Source of the DNA: Deltaproteobacteria bacterium
GTDB lineage: Bacteria > Myxococcota_A > Polyangia > Haliangiales > Haliangiaceae
NCBI GenBank assembly: GCA_020630875.1
Contig: JAHDIH010000004.1
Coordinates: forward strand, 369,500-433,499
DNA length: 64,000 nt
Direction of reading: 5' to 3'
This document shows positions 48,231-58,090 of this stretch, one piece after another. The first letter of the stretch is position 1. The number at the start of each line of letters is the position of its first letter. The translations under genes were made by a program, and so were the position numbers. The notes below the pieces were generated by a model. That model saw nothing but the letters and a program-made list of their open reading frames with translations, was not told where the DNA came from and ran no database searches.

Positions 48231-50396
48231 TTATGGCGCGGTTCTTGGTGGTGCCGTGATGGACAACTCAAGTCGCTTCAACTGCGTCTCCACCTCAGAA
48301 ACAATCTCTTTGGAAGCCGCGGCCTCTTTCAACAAGATACGCCCATATTTGCGAGCCATGCTCATGTTTCGATTCTTCACAGCTTCAGCCGTGACGACCC
48401 TCAAAATCTCGATACGTTCTTCGTTATGCGCGGGAAGGTTAGCCAAAGCATCTTCGGCGACCATTTTGACTCCTGACCAAGTATTCAGCCCCTGGTGCGC
48501 CAACGCCTTTTGTAATCGTTTACCGGACTGGGTGGTTTTCTTAAGAAAGGAAAGCGCCGCTTGATAGTTACCGGCACGATTTTCTGCAAACGCTGCCCAG
48601 TACGCCGTTTCTGAGTTTGGCAAGTCGTCATGCACTTGCCTTGCATAGATTGCTGCTGCAGCGACCCTTTTGCATCGGTGCAATCGGTCCACGAAAATTT
48701 CAGGGCTTTGAGGCGGCATGGCATTCGCGAGACGCTGATCGTCTGTAATTTTTACGCAAGCCTCGTTAGCCAGTCTTGGTAGTAACTCTATTGCCTGCCG
48801 GTACCACAATACGCCTTGCGCAACTCGTCCACTTTCCACAAAAAGTCTGCCTAGCGTCATTTTCAAATAAGGGTTGGTAGGATGAAAATCCATAGCTCGA
48901 ACCGCAACTTTTAGCGCTGCGGGGTGGCGACTTCGTATTAGCGATTCAGCAGTGTAGCCTGCAATTACATAATCAGCGGGATGGCGACGCCAAACCTCGA
49001 TTGGCTCTTCGAAAGTTCGGCTCTCGTCTTCTCGCGGGGACAGAGCGTTATCCGTAAAAAGCACAGTAGAGAGTATTGCCACCAATACGATTCCTAGAGA
49101 AACCATCCACTGTCTTTTGTCGGTGGTACGCTCGAAACGTGGTGTCGTAAGGGCTGCAGCGGTAGCGATCAACAATATGGCAATGCCTAAAAGCGAAAAC
49201 GAAAACTCAACCATGCAATGAAGCATGGCTGCAGCAATGGCAATCTTTGCAAACTGATCTTTTCCACTTGGTCTACGCCAAATATCCCGGCCAGCTCTCC
49301 ATAGCAACACCATAAAAATGAGCAATAAGGGAGTGCCAAATGTAGCCCCCCATTGCATCAATTGACTTTCAGCGTGAGAGTAGGAAAGTACGTGACTTGA
49401 AAGTAGTGGCGTCGTTGCTGGTTCAAACGCCCCTGCACCGCTACCAACGAATGGATGTTCTTTCGCGATCGTCAGAGACATTTTCCAAACTGCGACTTTT
49501 CCGAAATCTGTTGTTTCTCCGCTCTTCGCCTGCGACGCCGCAAACACAAGTGCCACCGCCGCAATCATCATGAGAAGCGACAACACCGCTTTTTCTCCAA
49601 CCTTTCTCGGGCTTTTGGCTGCAAACCACGCTCCAGCCAACACTCCCACCACAGCAACGCTTACTGCCGCCCCACGGGAACCGGTCCAAATTAAAACGCT
49701 GCCACAAACTAGCGCAGCGCTCCCCCAAGCTACTTTAGGACCGGAAGCGATGGTACTTCTGACAAAACCGATTGAAAGAAAACAGCCTAAGATTGCAACG
49801 GTTGCTAGATGGTTCGCGTTGACGATGGGACCTTTGATAGCTTGAACGGTTGAACTTGGCTGATAAACGCCAAATACTTTTTCGATTCCAAGGAACGTAT
49901 GCAGTACTGCAACGCAACAAATAAGACTCGCACTAATCGCCACATACTGAAGTACTCGCGTGCGGCCCCCGCGATTGTGATAACTAACTCGCAGTACGCA
50001 GTACGCCAGAAGAGCCAGGCAGGCATAGTTAAATCCAACATGCAACGTCAACGCACGATCGTAGGTAAGACAAATGAAAGACGGAGCCGATTCCGCGAGT
50101 GCACTGGCATTCGCGACGGCAATATCAAATCGTTCAGGAGAGAGAATCGCAACAAGCTGCCTAGGTAGCGGAAGCAGCTGAAAAAGGGAAGCCAGCGACG
50201 CAGCCATTGGCAACTGGACCACCGCAGGAAGCACGGTAAGCTTTCGGCTCGATCGCGAAAGTAACAACGCTGACAAACAAATTGCCAGGCACAGAACCGC
50301 CGCAGTCTGCCGGTGCACACTTGCAATGACCAAGGGCGCAATGATGAGCACCGCGAGGCAAATCCAATGCCCTACTTTTTTGTGGTCTACAGCCAA
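48231..50396 (-). CDS. O-antigen ligase-like protein with C-terminal TPR region
   Basis: 721 residues. About 12 membrane helices up to residue 460, containing the Wzy_C/WaaL-type loop (ALTLHVGFNYACLAL, GPIVNANHLATVAIL, GSGAGAFEP). The last 250 residues look like TPR repeats (HPTNPYLKMTLGRLFVESGR, YRQAIELLPR). This WaaL-plus-TPR layout is common in exopolysaccharide loci and would ligate or polymerise chains. It overlaps the Wza-like gene by ten bases. Confidence 0.88.
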   Translation of the reverse strand: MAVDHKKVGHWICLAVLIIAPLVIASVHRQTAAVLCLAICLSALLLSRSSRKLTVLPAVVQLPMAASLASLFQLLPLPRQLVAILSPERFDIAVANASALAESAPSFICLTYDRALTLHVGFNYACLALLAYCVLRVSYHNRGGRTRVLQYVAISASLICCVAVLHTFLGIEKVFGVYQPSSTVQAIKGPIVNANHLATVAILGCFLSIGFVRSTIASGPKVAWGSAALVCGSVLIWTGSRGAAVSVAVVGVLAGAWFAAKSPRKVGEKAVLSLLMMIAAVALVFAASQAKSGETTDFGKVAVWKMSLTIAKEHPFVGSGAGAFEPATTPLLSSHVLSYSHAESQLMQWGATFGTPLLLIFMVLLWRAGRDIWRRPSGKDQFAKIAIAAAMLHCMVEFSFSLLGIAILLIATAAALTTPRFERTTDKRQWMVSLGIVLVAILSTVLFTDNALSPREDESRTFEEPIEVWRRHPADYVIAGYTAESLIRSRHPAALKVAVRAMDFHPTNPYLKMTLGRLFVESGRVAQGVLWYRQAIELLPRLANEACVKITDDQRLANAMPPQSPEIFVDRLHRCKRVAAAAIYARQVHDDLPNSETAYWAAFAENRAGNYQAALSFLKKTTQSGKRLQKALAHQGLNTWSGVKMVAEDALANLPAHNEERIEILRVVTAEAVKNRNMSMARKYGRILLKEAAASKEIVSEVETQLKRLELSITAPPRTAP

Positions 50397-50965
50397 GGTT
50401 TCTTCGGCACGTAAATTACGTCGCCAGGGCGAACGTAAAAGTTATCAGCTTTTCCTTGGCCAATAGATTCGACAGGGATCGTATAATTCTTGGATTCACC
50501 GTCTGACTCTCGAGTAACTCTAGTCGCGTTTTGATGGGCACGGGCACCAAAACCACCAGCTTGTGAGATTGCCTCGACAATGGTCATTCCCTCCGCAAAA
50601 GACAGCGTTCCTGGTTTTTGAACGAATCCAAACACGGTGACCTTCTTGGAAGCGTACTCTTTTACCAAAACAGAAACGTAAGGATCTACGAGGTACCCAT
50701 CCGCTAATTGCGTCTTGATCGTTTGTTCTACTTGTTGTGGGCTCATGCCAATCACTTTAACAACCCCCAAATATGGAAACGAAATAGTTCCCTCCGAGGA
50801 TACACGATATTCACCAGAGAGCTTTTCGTGTTTGTAAACGCGGACCTCGAATTTATCACCTGCCGCAAGCGTAAAATCTTGGATGGAAACAGGCTCCGAG
50901 GGGTACTTACTCGGTTTCGGATCTCCGCAACCTGCAACCAAGAGCGCTAGGGCTAAAATTCTCAT
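50387..50965 (-). CDS. Short Wza-like polysaccharide export lipoprotein
   Basis: 192 residues with lipobox LLVAGC (Cys13). A Poly_export domain (LAAGDKFEVRVYKHEKLSGE...) is followed by one SLBB-like domain (VTVFGFVQKPGTLSF, VRPGDVIYVPKK). E. coli Wza is about twice as long, so the outer-membrane helix-barrel portion is absent; many exopolysaccharide systems use this short form with a separate porin. First gene of the minus-strand half of the cluster. Confidence 0.9.
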   Translation of the reverse strand: MRILALALLVAGCGDPKPSKYPSEPVSIQDFTLAAGDKFEVRVYKHEKLSGEYRVSSEGTISFPYLGVVKVIGMSPQQVEQTIKTQLADGYLVDPYVSVLVKEYASKKVTVFGFVQKPGTLSFAEGMTIVEAISQAGGFGARAHQNATRVTRESDGESKNYTIPVESIGQGKADNFYVRPGDVIYVPKKPWL

Positions 50966-51020
50966 CTTCGCAATCCTACGCCAAAACCACTAATATTAAA
51001 GCTGTCATCACTAATAATAT

Positions 51021-51641
51021 CTAATCAACCATCAACACGTTGTGTATTTCTGCGACGTAAATCTCGGCTTCCAAAGCATCCGGGGAGTCAGATCTGAAGC
51101 TGGTATCCCCGGAAATCTTTGACGTATCTTTCTTGGTTTCTAAAACGACTCGCAGGGCCCCTGGAAGCGCTCCGTGGTTCCAATTATCGAGTCCACCACC
51201 CATATCCCAATCGAACCCCAAGAAGAAAAATGGTTTACCGTTGATGTCATTTAGCTCGGCTAACGAAATGCCGACTCTCACGCCTTCCTTCGTTCTCCAT
51301 TGTCCCGAATTCTTAATCCGAACGGATTCGAGTTTATCGTCTTCGGTCCAAACGACTTCAATCTCGTTGGAGGTTCCAGGAAAAATCACGGTTCCTGAAA
51401 GCGTAGTCCCCTCTGGCCCATCAAGCTGCAAATGCTTAACGTTGTCGCTTCCATAGGCAGCCTCTAAGCTGACTTTAGTACTAGTCGCATCGATCAGCCC
51501 TACGTTTGTTCCCGGCACGATCAGCCATTGGTTGGGATGAGAACTATCTGAGTCATTGGTGGCGGTGGCTACTTTGGGAAAGCCAACGCTTTGACTGTTG
51601 CACCCAATGCTTACCGTTAGAACTAGAAGTAAAACTTTCAT
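51021..51641 (-). CDS. Unknown lipoprotein
   Basis: 206 residues, lipobox TVSIGC (Cys14). The mature part contains YGSDNVKH and GVRVGISLAELNDINGKPF-FLGFDWDMGG, a pattern I have seen in conserved uncharacterised lipoproteins of several phyla, but I know no function. It lies just downstream of a tRNA-Arg gene on the same strand. Confidence 0.75.
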   Translation of the reverse strand: MKVLLLVLTVSIGCNSQSVGFPKVATATNDSDSSHPNQWLIVPGTNVGLIDATSTKVSLEAAYGSDNVKHLQLDGPEGTTLSGTVIFPGTSNEIEVVWTEDDKLESVRIKNSGQWRTKEGVRVGISLAELNDINGKPFFFLGFDWDMGGGLDNWNHGALPGALRVVLETKKDTSKISGDTSFRSDSPDALEAEIYVAEIHNVLMVD

Positions 51642-51661
51642 TGTTGCAAACCTTAACCGAA

Positions 51662-51738
51662 TGGTGAGCGCGGCAGGACTCGAACCTGCGACCTACGGGT
51701 TCGAAGCCCGGCGCTCTATCCAGCTGAGCTACGCACCC
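51662..51738 (-). tRNA. tRNA-Arg (anticodon TCG)
   Basis: The 77-nt minus-strand sequence folds as a standard cloverleaf: acceptor GGGTGCG/CGCGCTC (two G-U pairs), D stem GCTC/GAGC, anticodon loop CTTCGAA with TCG at 34-36, and T arm GCAGG-TTCGAGT-CCTGC. The 3' A73-CCA is encoded. The top anticodon pair 27-43 is a C-U mismatch. Confidence 0.95.
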
Positions 51739-52126
51739 ATTCGGAGCACGTCTTGTCTCATTTTAAGTCCGATAAAGTCAAGCCATCACCTGAGCAACCT
51801 CAATTGAGGAGAACTCACCAGTCCTGCCGATAAAAAAGTTTGGTGTTATTGGGTGGCTTCATTGCTCCTTGCCCCTAACCGCGAAAATCAGTGGAAATTC
51901 CAAGCTGACCAATTGCTCATATTTTTGTAGGGATTTCCGGACACTTGCAAAATTGACGCAGCATTCCAATCTAAACAAGACGTAAACAAGTGGAGGAGAT
52001 CATCGCTCAATCACCTACATGAATTTCATTTTCTTCAATTTCCTCAATGACTTAGGCTCGTTTAAGAACTTCACCCACCCCCGCACTTATGCCTACAATT
52101 CCCTATTGCACTCGGTAGGAAATTCT
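51739..52126. other. Intergenic region, no gene seen
   Basis: 388 bases between the tRNA and the fused lipoprotein gene. The frame of the downstream gene is open from an ATG at 52019, but that stretch lacks any signal and the true start is 52127. A CTCAATTGAG palindrome (about 51799-51808) and a CTAACCGCGAAAATCAGTGG stretch, faintly like the CGCGAAAA repeats at 4972-5106, are the only notable items. Confidence 0.5.
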
Positions 52127-55100
52127 ATGAAAAGCAAACCAATCACAATCACTAACTGTTTGACCATCCTCATTGCACTCACCGGTTGCGGAAGCCTCGG
52201 CGGGGGAGGAGGTTGCGGAGCTGGTGAGCCGTTAACCGTATCCATCCCAGATGACCAGATTCTTGAAAGTGGTCTGCAGCTACGAGTTACCGAATCGGGA
52301 ACCGAAAAAATTATCGGCCTCATAGAACCAGTAGTTCGTGATGCTATTTCGAACGCAAGTTTCTGTATGCCCAAGAGGAGGGCATTAGGGGTCGACTTCT
52401 GCGAGACAAACCATGGAAGTTGCAACCAGGGATGCGATGTAGCCCTCAATTTGGATTACCTTTCTTTGGATATCGTTTCGGATTCCGCAATGCGGATGAG
52501 CGCTCAATTTGACGCTGAAACTGATGTGAATGCTGATGCGGGAATTCTGGGTGACTGCACATTCGACGTTTCGGTTTCAAACGTACAAATCGAAACGGAT
52601 ATCATTATCGGTGTTGACCCACAAACGGGTGAACTAACGGTTGGCGTAGACAACGTCGACTTAGGTAATATTAACGTGCGCATCGACGGCTGCGGTTTCT
52701 TGGGGGACGTTGTAAACGGAATCTTCGGATTCGTGAGTGGCTTCTTTGACAGTGCGATTTCGAACTTTGTAGTTGGGCTTGTAGAGCCACTACTGTCATC
52801 AATGGTGGCAGACTTACTTCCTGATCCTTTGGGCTTTGAGCAAAAGATGTTTGTCGGACAGTCGCTAGGAGGCACTCACGACTCAGGAATGGAAACCTCT
52901 GTGCTCATTGGTGGCTACGCCAACTTTGCCGAAGGCGGAATATCTCTTGGTGGAATTGTGGGGCTAAACGCTGATAGTGACCCTTCCACGCGAGATGCTA
53001 CCAACGCAAGCGAGCCATCCCGATGCGTTCCTGCCCACGACGTACCTAACCTTCTTGCGGCCCCCTGGAACTTAGCGGTGTCCAGTCGTGGTCGTTCTAT
53101 GCTCAACACCGACAGCCTCTTCGATGGAGCAGCGGACCCAGCGGACACCGATTTCCTAATGGGCATCTCTCAAACCACCTTTGACTTACTTGGTCATCAC
53201 CTTGTCGCCTCCGGCGGGCTTTGCATTGAATTTTCAACGGAACAACTCTCCATCAGTACCCTCACGGCGTTCCTGCCGTCGCTGGGAGAACTAAAGGATC
53301 CCAACGGAGGGACAATACGACTGGTCGTACGCCCGCTGTATCCGTTAGGTTTCAACCTCGGCGATGGAGACGCGGCATCTCCACACGTAGGAGTAGCCTT
53401 GAAAGATTTGCAAATCGACTTCTATGCCAATCTTTGGGAGCGCGAAGTCAGACTCTTCACAATTGGAGCGACCATGAATATCGGCTTGAACTTAGATGTA
53501 GTGCCACAAGGAGCGGACTTGGCCATCGAACCAACAATCGTAGGTCTTGATTCTTCAAGTATTACCATTACAGCGACCAACGGAGAATTCATTCGAGAAG
53601 ATCCAAAAGTGCTGGAAGAAATCATTCCCGACTTAATTGACTTAGCATTACCGAGTCTCACTGGCGCAATTGGTCCCATTGCTCTTCCTTCAGTAGCTGG
53701 TTTCTCATTAGATGCCGTTAACGTCTACAAACACGCAGGAAGTCAAGATGACTTTTTGGTCATTCAAGGGGAACTAGCAGCCGGTTCCAACTTGGCAAAG
53801 CTGGCACAACAATACCCCGTAATTAGCGAGCAACTTCCCGAGGTTATTGCGTCGAACTACGCTTCTGCCGGTAAGGTGTCTTACGGTAGAAATAATGAAA
53901 AGCAGGTTGCTACTACACCACGAGTAAATCAGCACGGGGATTCTCTTCAGTGGTCTTATCGCATTGGCAACGGCAGCTGGAGTAGCTTCGAAAATGCAGG
54001 AACCGTAGTTATCCCCAAACTTGCCAACGAAGCCGACATCGAATGGCGTCATAGAGTCGTCGGGCAACCACGCACGTTGGCAACGACTCGTGAAGAAGTC
54101 GGCAATGCCAAGACGGCTGGCTGCGGCGCGGGAAGCTCGACAATAATGTTGCTGCTACTAGTCTTACCGCTGCTAACCATTCGCAAGAGCGCTTTAGTGG
54201 TCTTGTTGGCGTTCGGTGCCTCATGTGGAGGCTCCAACCCTCAATGTAAGTTAAGCGAGGACTGCAGCGAGATTTGTGGTGGCGAAGGTGAAATCGGCAC
54301 GTGCTTTGAAGACACCTGCCTTTGTTCTAAAGACGTTGAAAATGGTGTGGTAGGTCAAGACCTAGCCATGGACGTGGCCAAAGACGGAAGCATTTGGATC
54401 GCAAGTTACAATGCAACCCACGGAGACCTGATGGTTGCAAACCCCGCAGGTGCTGGAAAAGTCCCCCTTGAGCAATGGGATTTCATCGATGGCGTTCCGG
54501 AAGGCCCCATCGTGTTCCCTCACTCGAAAATACGTTCGGGAATTTTCGAAGAAGGTGTGGACGTTGGCAGGAATCCCAGCATTGGCGCTGCCAACAGGAG
54601 TAACGTCTACGTGAGTTATCACGACACAACCAATGGTTCGCTAAAGTTTGCCTCTTTCATAAACGGCATCTGGAATGTATCGACACTCGCAACTGGTAGC
54701 GATACTGCAATCAGCGGCATTCACTCAAAGCTGCGAATCAATGATGCGACCCAACGACCGACGGTCGTTTACACGGTGTGGGATGCGTCCTCAGCTACCT
54801 CCTCTGTAATGTTTGCTTCAGCTACGAGCAAAGAACCAAAGTCTGCAAGTGATTGGTTACATCTCGAGGTAGCCAGTGGTATCGCCAGTGAGCGAGTACT
54901 AGTAGATTTCCAACGCGATCAAACTGGCAACCCCATGGTTTTGTTCTCTGACGCGTCCACGGGACTGTTTCTCTCGCGACTCGATGGTGGCGCTTTCGAG
55001 ACGCCAGAGAATGTAGCCGTTGGCCCTCTCGACTATCCTAGTCTAACTGTTGACGATACCGGTAAGCTTCATTTTGCATTTTACAATGTTCTATCTCGTT

Positions 55101-55477
55101 CACTAGGCTACGGTAGCGACTCAGAAGCGAGTGTTGTTGATGATGGTTTCCGCACGGAAGGTACCACTGACAACGGTCTGGACATCCCAGTATTTCATGC
55201 GGTCGGAGCCGACAATCAAATCATGCAATCTCAATCTACAATTGCTATCAGCTACCAAGATGCTACGACTCATGAAATACGACTAGCGACAAAGACGCCT
55301 GATGGTTGGACCCACAGCGCGTTGATAGGTGATGAGATTCCTTTTGTAGGTGCGTACGGTTTCTTTGCCAATGCGGAAAGTGTTGGCGGCTCGTTTGTTC
55401 ACGGCACGTGGGTCGTGGACCTGCCAACGCGCAGTTCATGGGTAGAAATCCTGAGCAATGTCGTAGTTATCGATTAA
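52127..55477 (+). CDS. Fused lipoprotein: BPI-like part, MYXO-CTERM-like tail, second lipobox, beta-propeller-like part
   Basis: 1116 residues from ATG 52127, after AGGAAATTCT; the signal ends ALTGC (Cys21). Residues about 35-600 are beta-rich with long amphipathic repeats and resemble a BPI/LBP-type lipid-binding fold, by eye only. At 665-688 comes GCGAGSSTIMLLLLVLPLLT plus IRKS, which is what a MYXO-CTERM sorting tail looks like at the end of a protein. The frame then continues with ALVVLLAFGASC, a second signal with a lipobox (Cys700), a Cys-rich linker and a C-terminal half of repeated strand motifs (NPSIGAANRSNVYVSYHD) suggesting a beta-propeller. It looks like two adjacent genes joined by loss of a stop. 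Confidence 0.82.
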   Translation: MKSKPITITNCLTILIALTGCGSLGGGGGCGAGEPLTVSIPDDQILESGLQLRVTESGTEKIIGLIEPVVRDAISNASFCMPKRRALGVDFCETNHGSCNQGCDVALNLDYLSLDIVSDSAMRMSAQFDAETDVNADAGILGDCTFDVSVSNVQIETDIIIGVDPQTGELTVGVDNVDLGNINVRIDGCGFLGDVVNGIFGFVSGFFDSAISNFVVGLVEPLLSSMVADLLPDPLGFEQKMFVGQSLGGTHDSGMETSVLIGGYANFAEGGISLGGIVGLNADSDPSTRDATNASEPSRCVPAHDVPNLLAAPWNLAVSSRGRSMLNTDSLFDGAADPADTDFLMGISQTTFDLLGHHLVASGGLCIEFSTEQLSISTLTAFLPSLGELKDPNGGTIRLVVRPLYPLGFNLGDGDAASPHVGVALKDLQIDFYANLWEREVRLFTIGATMNIGLNLDVVPQGADLAIEPTIVGLDSSSITITATNGEFIREDPKVLEEIIPDLIDLALPSLTGAIGPIALPSVAGFSLDAVNVYKHAGSQDDFLVIQGELAAGSNLAKLAQQYPVISEQLPEVIASNYASAGKVSYGRNNEKQVATTPRVNQHGDSLQWSYRIGNGSWSSFENAGTVVIPKLANEADIEWRHRVVGQPRTLATTREEVGNAKTAGCGAGSSTIMLLLLVLPLLTIRKSALVVLLAFGASCGGSNPQCKLSEDCSEICGGEGEIGTCFEDTCLCSKDVENGVVGQDLAMDVAKDGSIWIASYNATHGDLMVANPAGAGKVPLEQWDFIDGVPEGPIVFPHSKIRSGIFEEGVDVGRNPSIGAANRSNVYVSYHDTTNGSLKFASFINGIWNVSTLATGSDTAISGIHSKLRINDATQRPTVVYTVWDASSATSSVMFASATSKEPKSASDWLHLEVASGIASERVLVDFQRDQTGNPMVLFSDASTGLFLSRLDGGAFETPENVAVGPLDYPSLTVDDTGKLHFAFYNVLSRSLGYGSDSEASVVDDGFRTEGTTDNGLDIPVFHAVGADNQIMQSQSTIAISYQDATTHEIRLATKTPDGWTHSALIGDEIPFVGAYGFFANAESVGGSFVHGTWVVDLPTRSSWVEILSNVVVID

Positions 55478-55572
55478 TTGCTAGAAGCAAAAAATCTCTC
55501 TATTGAGCATCATCTTACAGACGCGGCTGTAGTACTAGAGCGCCTTACTGTGGTACTCGCCAATTAAATAAA

Positions 55573-56205
55573 ATGCCAGCAGCAAGATTCTTCGCGACCC
55601 TCACGATCCTATCTGGGGTTGCCATTCAGTTCTTTTTTCATCTCGTAAAACCAGATGGTGTGCCTTGCAGTCACGTAGAAATGATTCTTTGCGCTGAATT
55701 GCCCGCTTCCGCAGAACATTTGCAACAACTGATTACTGCACCTGAAAATCTCTTAAAGACTTGGAAGGGCTCTCTTTTGTCGGACTTTGGATTTCTTGTC
55801 GGATATTGCGGGCTCCTCTGCGTTGGCGCAATCACTTTTGTAAGCAAGACAAGTACTCGCCGGCTGGCCTTATTCACCGCCGTCAGTGCTGGCATTTGCG
55901 ACGCAACAGAAAACGTAGGACTTCTATGGGCCGTATCCGATCCAGGAGGAATCACCCAATCGCTGTCAAAGTTCGTGTATATTTCTGCCAGTATCAAGTT
56001 TGCATTACTTTCCGCAACAGTACTAATTATAGCCACCGGAGTAGACGCCAAAAATTCGTGGTCGCGCATGGCACTTGCTGTAGCCGCGGTGCTTGGGCTT
56101 ATCTCGCTTGTCGGTCAATGGTTCTGGCCGCTAGCCATCGACGTTTCCGCATTGGCTGTTTTCATCACGTGCCTTACGGTTCTGGTCACGCGTTTCAAGA
56201 ACTAA
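55573..56205 (+). CDS. Unknown integral membrane protein
   Basis: 210 residues with about six hydrophobic helices, among them FFATLTILSGVAIQFFFHLV, LLSDFGFLVGYCGLLCVGAI and MALAVAAVLGLISLVGQWF. A loop holds three cysteines between helices 1 and 2. No family recognised. It converges on the following lipoprotein gene with a three-base gap. Confidence 0.72.
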   Translation: MPAARFFATLTILSGVAIQFFFHLVKPDGVPCSHVEMILCAELPASAEHLQQLITAPENLLKTWKGSLLSDFGFLVGYCGLLCVGAITFVSKTSTRRLALFTAVSAGICDATENVGLLWAVSDPGGITQSLSKFVYISASIKFALLSATVLIIATGVDAKNSWSRMALAVAAVLGLISLVGQWFWPLAIDVSALAVFITCLTVLVTRFKN

Positions 56206-56208
56206 CGA

Positions 56209-56868
56209 CTACAGTAAAAACTGAAGGGTAGAAATTACTTTGCTCGAAAGCTCACTGCTCTCAAACGCCACGTCATTCTTTGCCGCAACCTTTAGTTTTT
56301 GAACCAGGGAGACGGTGACCTCACAACCAGCCCCGGCTAGTGCGGAACTTGGGAAAACGTAGCCCCCTTGGTCAGGGGTATATTCTGACTCAAAAGTTTC
56401 GATACATTCTCCCGCGATGGTCAGTTTCGCTTGAGCATTGGTAATGGGAGTCCAGTTAACTTGGTTTCCATTACTGGCGAGAAGTGAGGTAGGTAGAACT
56501 TCGATGTTACCGATGTCGTAATCGGCCTCGGTACGTTTGAGAATAACGGAAAGATCGTCTCCGGCAGCGGCGCGAATGTTAGCTTGATACGTGACTGATT
56601 TCTCAAGCGCAGTTAATTCACTCATTTGATGCAGTTTGTCGTTGTGAGCAACTGCGGTCCAGTCTCCACCAGTAAGTTCAACATACTCACGAGCGGCTTT
56701 GTCGCCTTCTAGTGGCTGCGCCGTAAAGTGTACACGGACGTGCACGCCATCGTTCGAATTGGTCACTGTCGCAAATGCTCGTAAGTCTTTCGTTTCGTAA
56801 TCACCGGAGCTAGGGACATCGCATCCGAGAAAACTAAAACACACAAAAAACGCTAGCAGTCTAATCAT
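56209..56868 (-). CDS. Unknown lipoprotein
   Basis: 219 residues from ATG 56868, chosen because MIRLLAFFVCFSFLGC is a clean lipoprotein signal; in-frame starts at 56889 and 56907 add a polar head. The mature part is beta-rich and predicted extracytoplasmic, without recognisable motif. No good ribosome site precedes any of the starts. Confidence 0.72.
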   Translation of the reverse strand: MIRLLAFFVCFSFLGCDVPSSGDYETKDLRAFATVTNSNDGVHVRVHFTAQPLEGDKAAREYVELTGGDWTAVAHNDKLHQMSELTALEKSVTYQANIRAAAGDDLSVILKRTEADYDIGNIEVLPTSLLASNGNQVNWTPITNAQAKLTIAGECIETFESEYTPDQGGYVFPSSALAGAGCEVTVSLVQKLKVAAKNDVAFESSELSSKVISTLQFLL

Positions 56869-57052
56869 AGGAGGCGCATTAAACACCATGCTTTGTATTT
56901 TCACCACAAATAATCGCTAAGCATGACTAAGTTGTGATGCTCAACTCACTTTGACACAGCGCGCAACGAGTGGGTCTTCGATCTTGATGCACTTCTGGTG
57001 TTTCGTTCTTGTAGCTCTCGTGGCTTTGTGGTGCCTAAAATTGGTTTGTTAC

Positions 57053-57919
57053 TTACGGAGCAGCAACCCATCCCGCAACTTCTCCTACTTTTACGGCTCG
57101 AGCATTGTCATTTAAAAAGAATTTATCGCTTGCATTTTTTTCTGAAACAAATGCAACGAGATTACATTCCGAGGCATCATCGCAAAGTGTCAAATCAACA
57201 CTGAAAGTCGTCTCAACCACGTTACCCGCCGAAACATCTATGACTTCACCACCAGCTCCATTGCTTGCAAAGCCACGAACTACAGACTTGTGAACGAAGT
57301 CGACGATGGGATCACCGGCCCCAAAATAGGGGTGGTCTGACTGAGTATTCAAATAGTTGCGTTGGTCTGCTATTGCTTCAGATTCGACTACCCACAAAGA
57401 AAGAGAGAGGTCTGATTGAGGCACCGTGGGACACGATACAGAGACAGTGACTGCTGATGCATCCCTGGCGTCGATGGCAAGTCCACACTGGGGAATCTTT
57501 GCTAGCTCGGCCTCCAACGCACTAGTTAACTCGTCTCGAATTTGTAGCTCACCGTTGAGATAGAAACTGGGGTAGACGTTGCTATTAAGATAACTCACTC
57601 TGCTGTCTACGGCGTCGCTGGATAACGAATCACTACCATTGTAGAGGCTCAGAAGATGATAGTCCTGAGCCAAAACCGTGACCGCATCAAGAGCCCTGTT
57701 AGCGTCGGGATCATAGCCAGACCACGTCCCTCTGAGATTCTCAAGAATTGGAAACTTTTTGAAAGCTGTTGGCAACTCTCCCAGAAGCGGCGGGGGTTCA
57801 ACAGGTGCGTCCCCACCAGCATCTGGTGAGTCGGTCGGTGCATCGACAAGCGCCGCCGAGGAATTGTCTCCACTACACGAGCACAGAATCACTAAAACAA
57901 CTGTTGCAATCAATTTCAT
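57053..57919 (-). CDS. Lipoprotein with Omp28-like features
   Basis: 288 residues from ATG 57919, signal MKLIATVVLVILCSC with a lipobox, then an Asp/Pro-rich linker (VDAPTDSPDAGGDAPVEPPP). A following segment, LLSLYNGSDSLSS...YLNSNVYPSFYLNG, resembles the Omp28/thioredoxin-like outer-membrane proteins, where Pro-x-x-Tyr/Val-Asn-Gly ends the fold. Assignment is tentative. No operon partner. Confidence 0.7.
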   Translation of the reverse strand: MKLIATVVLVILCSCSGDNSSAALVDAPTDSPDAGGDAPVEPPPLLGELPTAFKKFPILENLRGTWSGYDPDANRALDAVTVLAQDYHLLSLYNGSDSLSSDAVDSRVSYLNSNVYPSFYLNGELQIRDELTSALEAELAKIPQCGLAIDARDASAVTVSVSCPTVPQSDLSLSLWVVESEAIADQRNYLNTQSDHPYFGAGDPIVDFVHKSVVRGFASNGAGGEVIDVSAGNVVETTFSVDLTLCDDASECNLVAFVSEKNASDKFFLNDNARAVKVGEVAGWVAAP

Positions 57920-58090
57920 TCCGATAGTTTCGAATAGCAATCCGTAGTGTTTCAAGGACCAATGTAAGAGACAAAACGACTTATAGTCAGCCTCTATTTG
58001 GATTTCTTCAAAACTTCTAGAGGTTCACAAGGAATGTACCCTGCGTGTCGGCCCCAATAGTGCGCCGTTGACTTTACGAAGCTTGGCAGC

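Noticed and set aside
52019..52126. Upstream ATG start for the fused lipoprotein
   Set aside because: It adds 36 polar residues before a clean lipoprotein signal at 52127, which has its own AGGAA site.
56908..57052. Minus-strand reading of basic residues ending TGA near 56950
   Set aside because: No start, three frames look equally protein-like, and no family; not reported as a gene.
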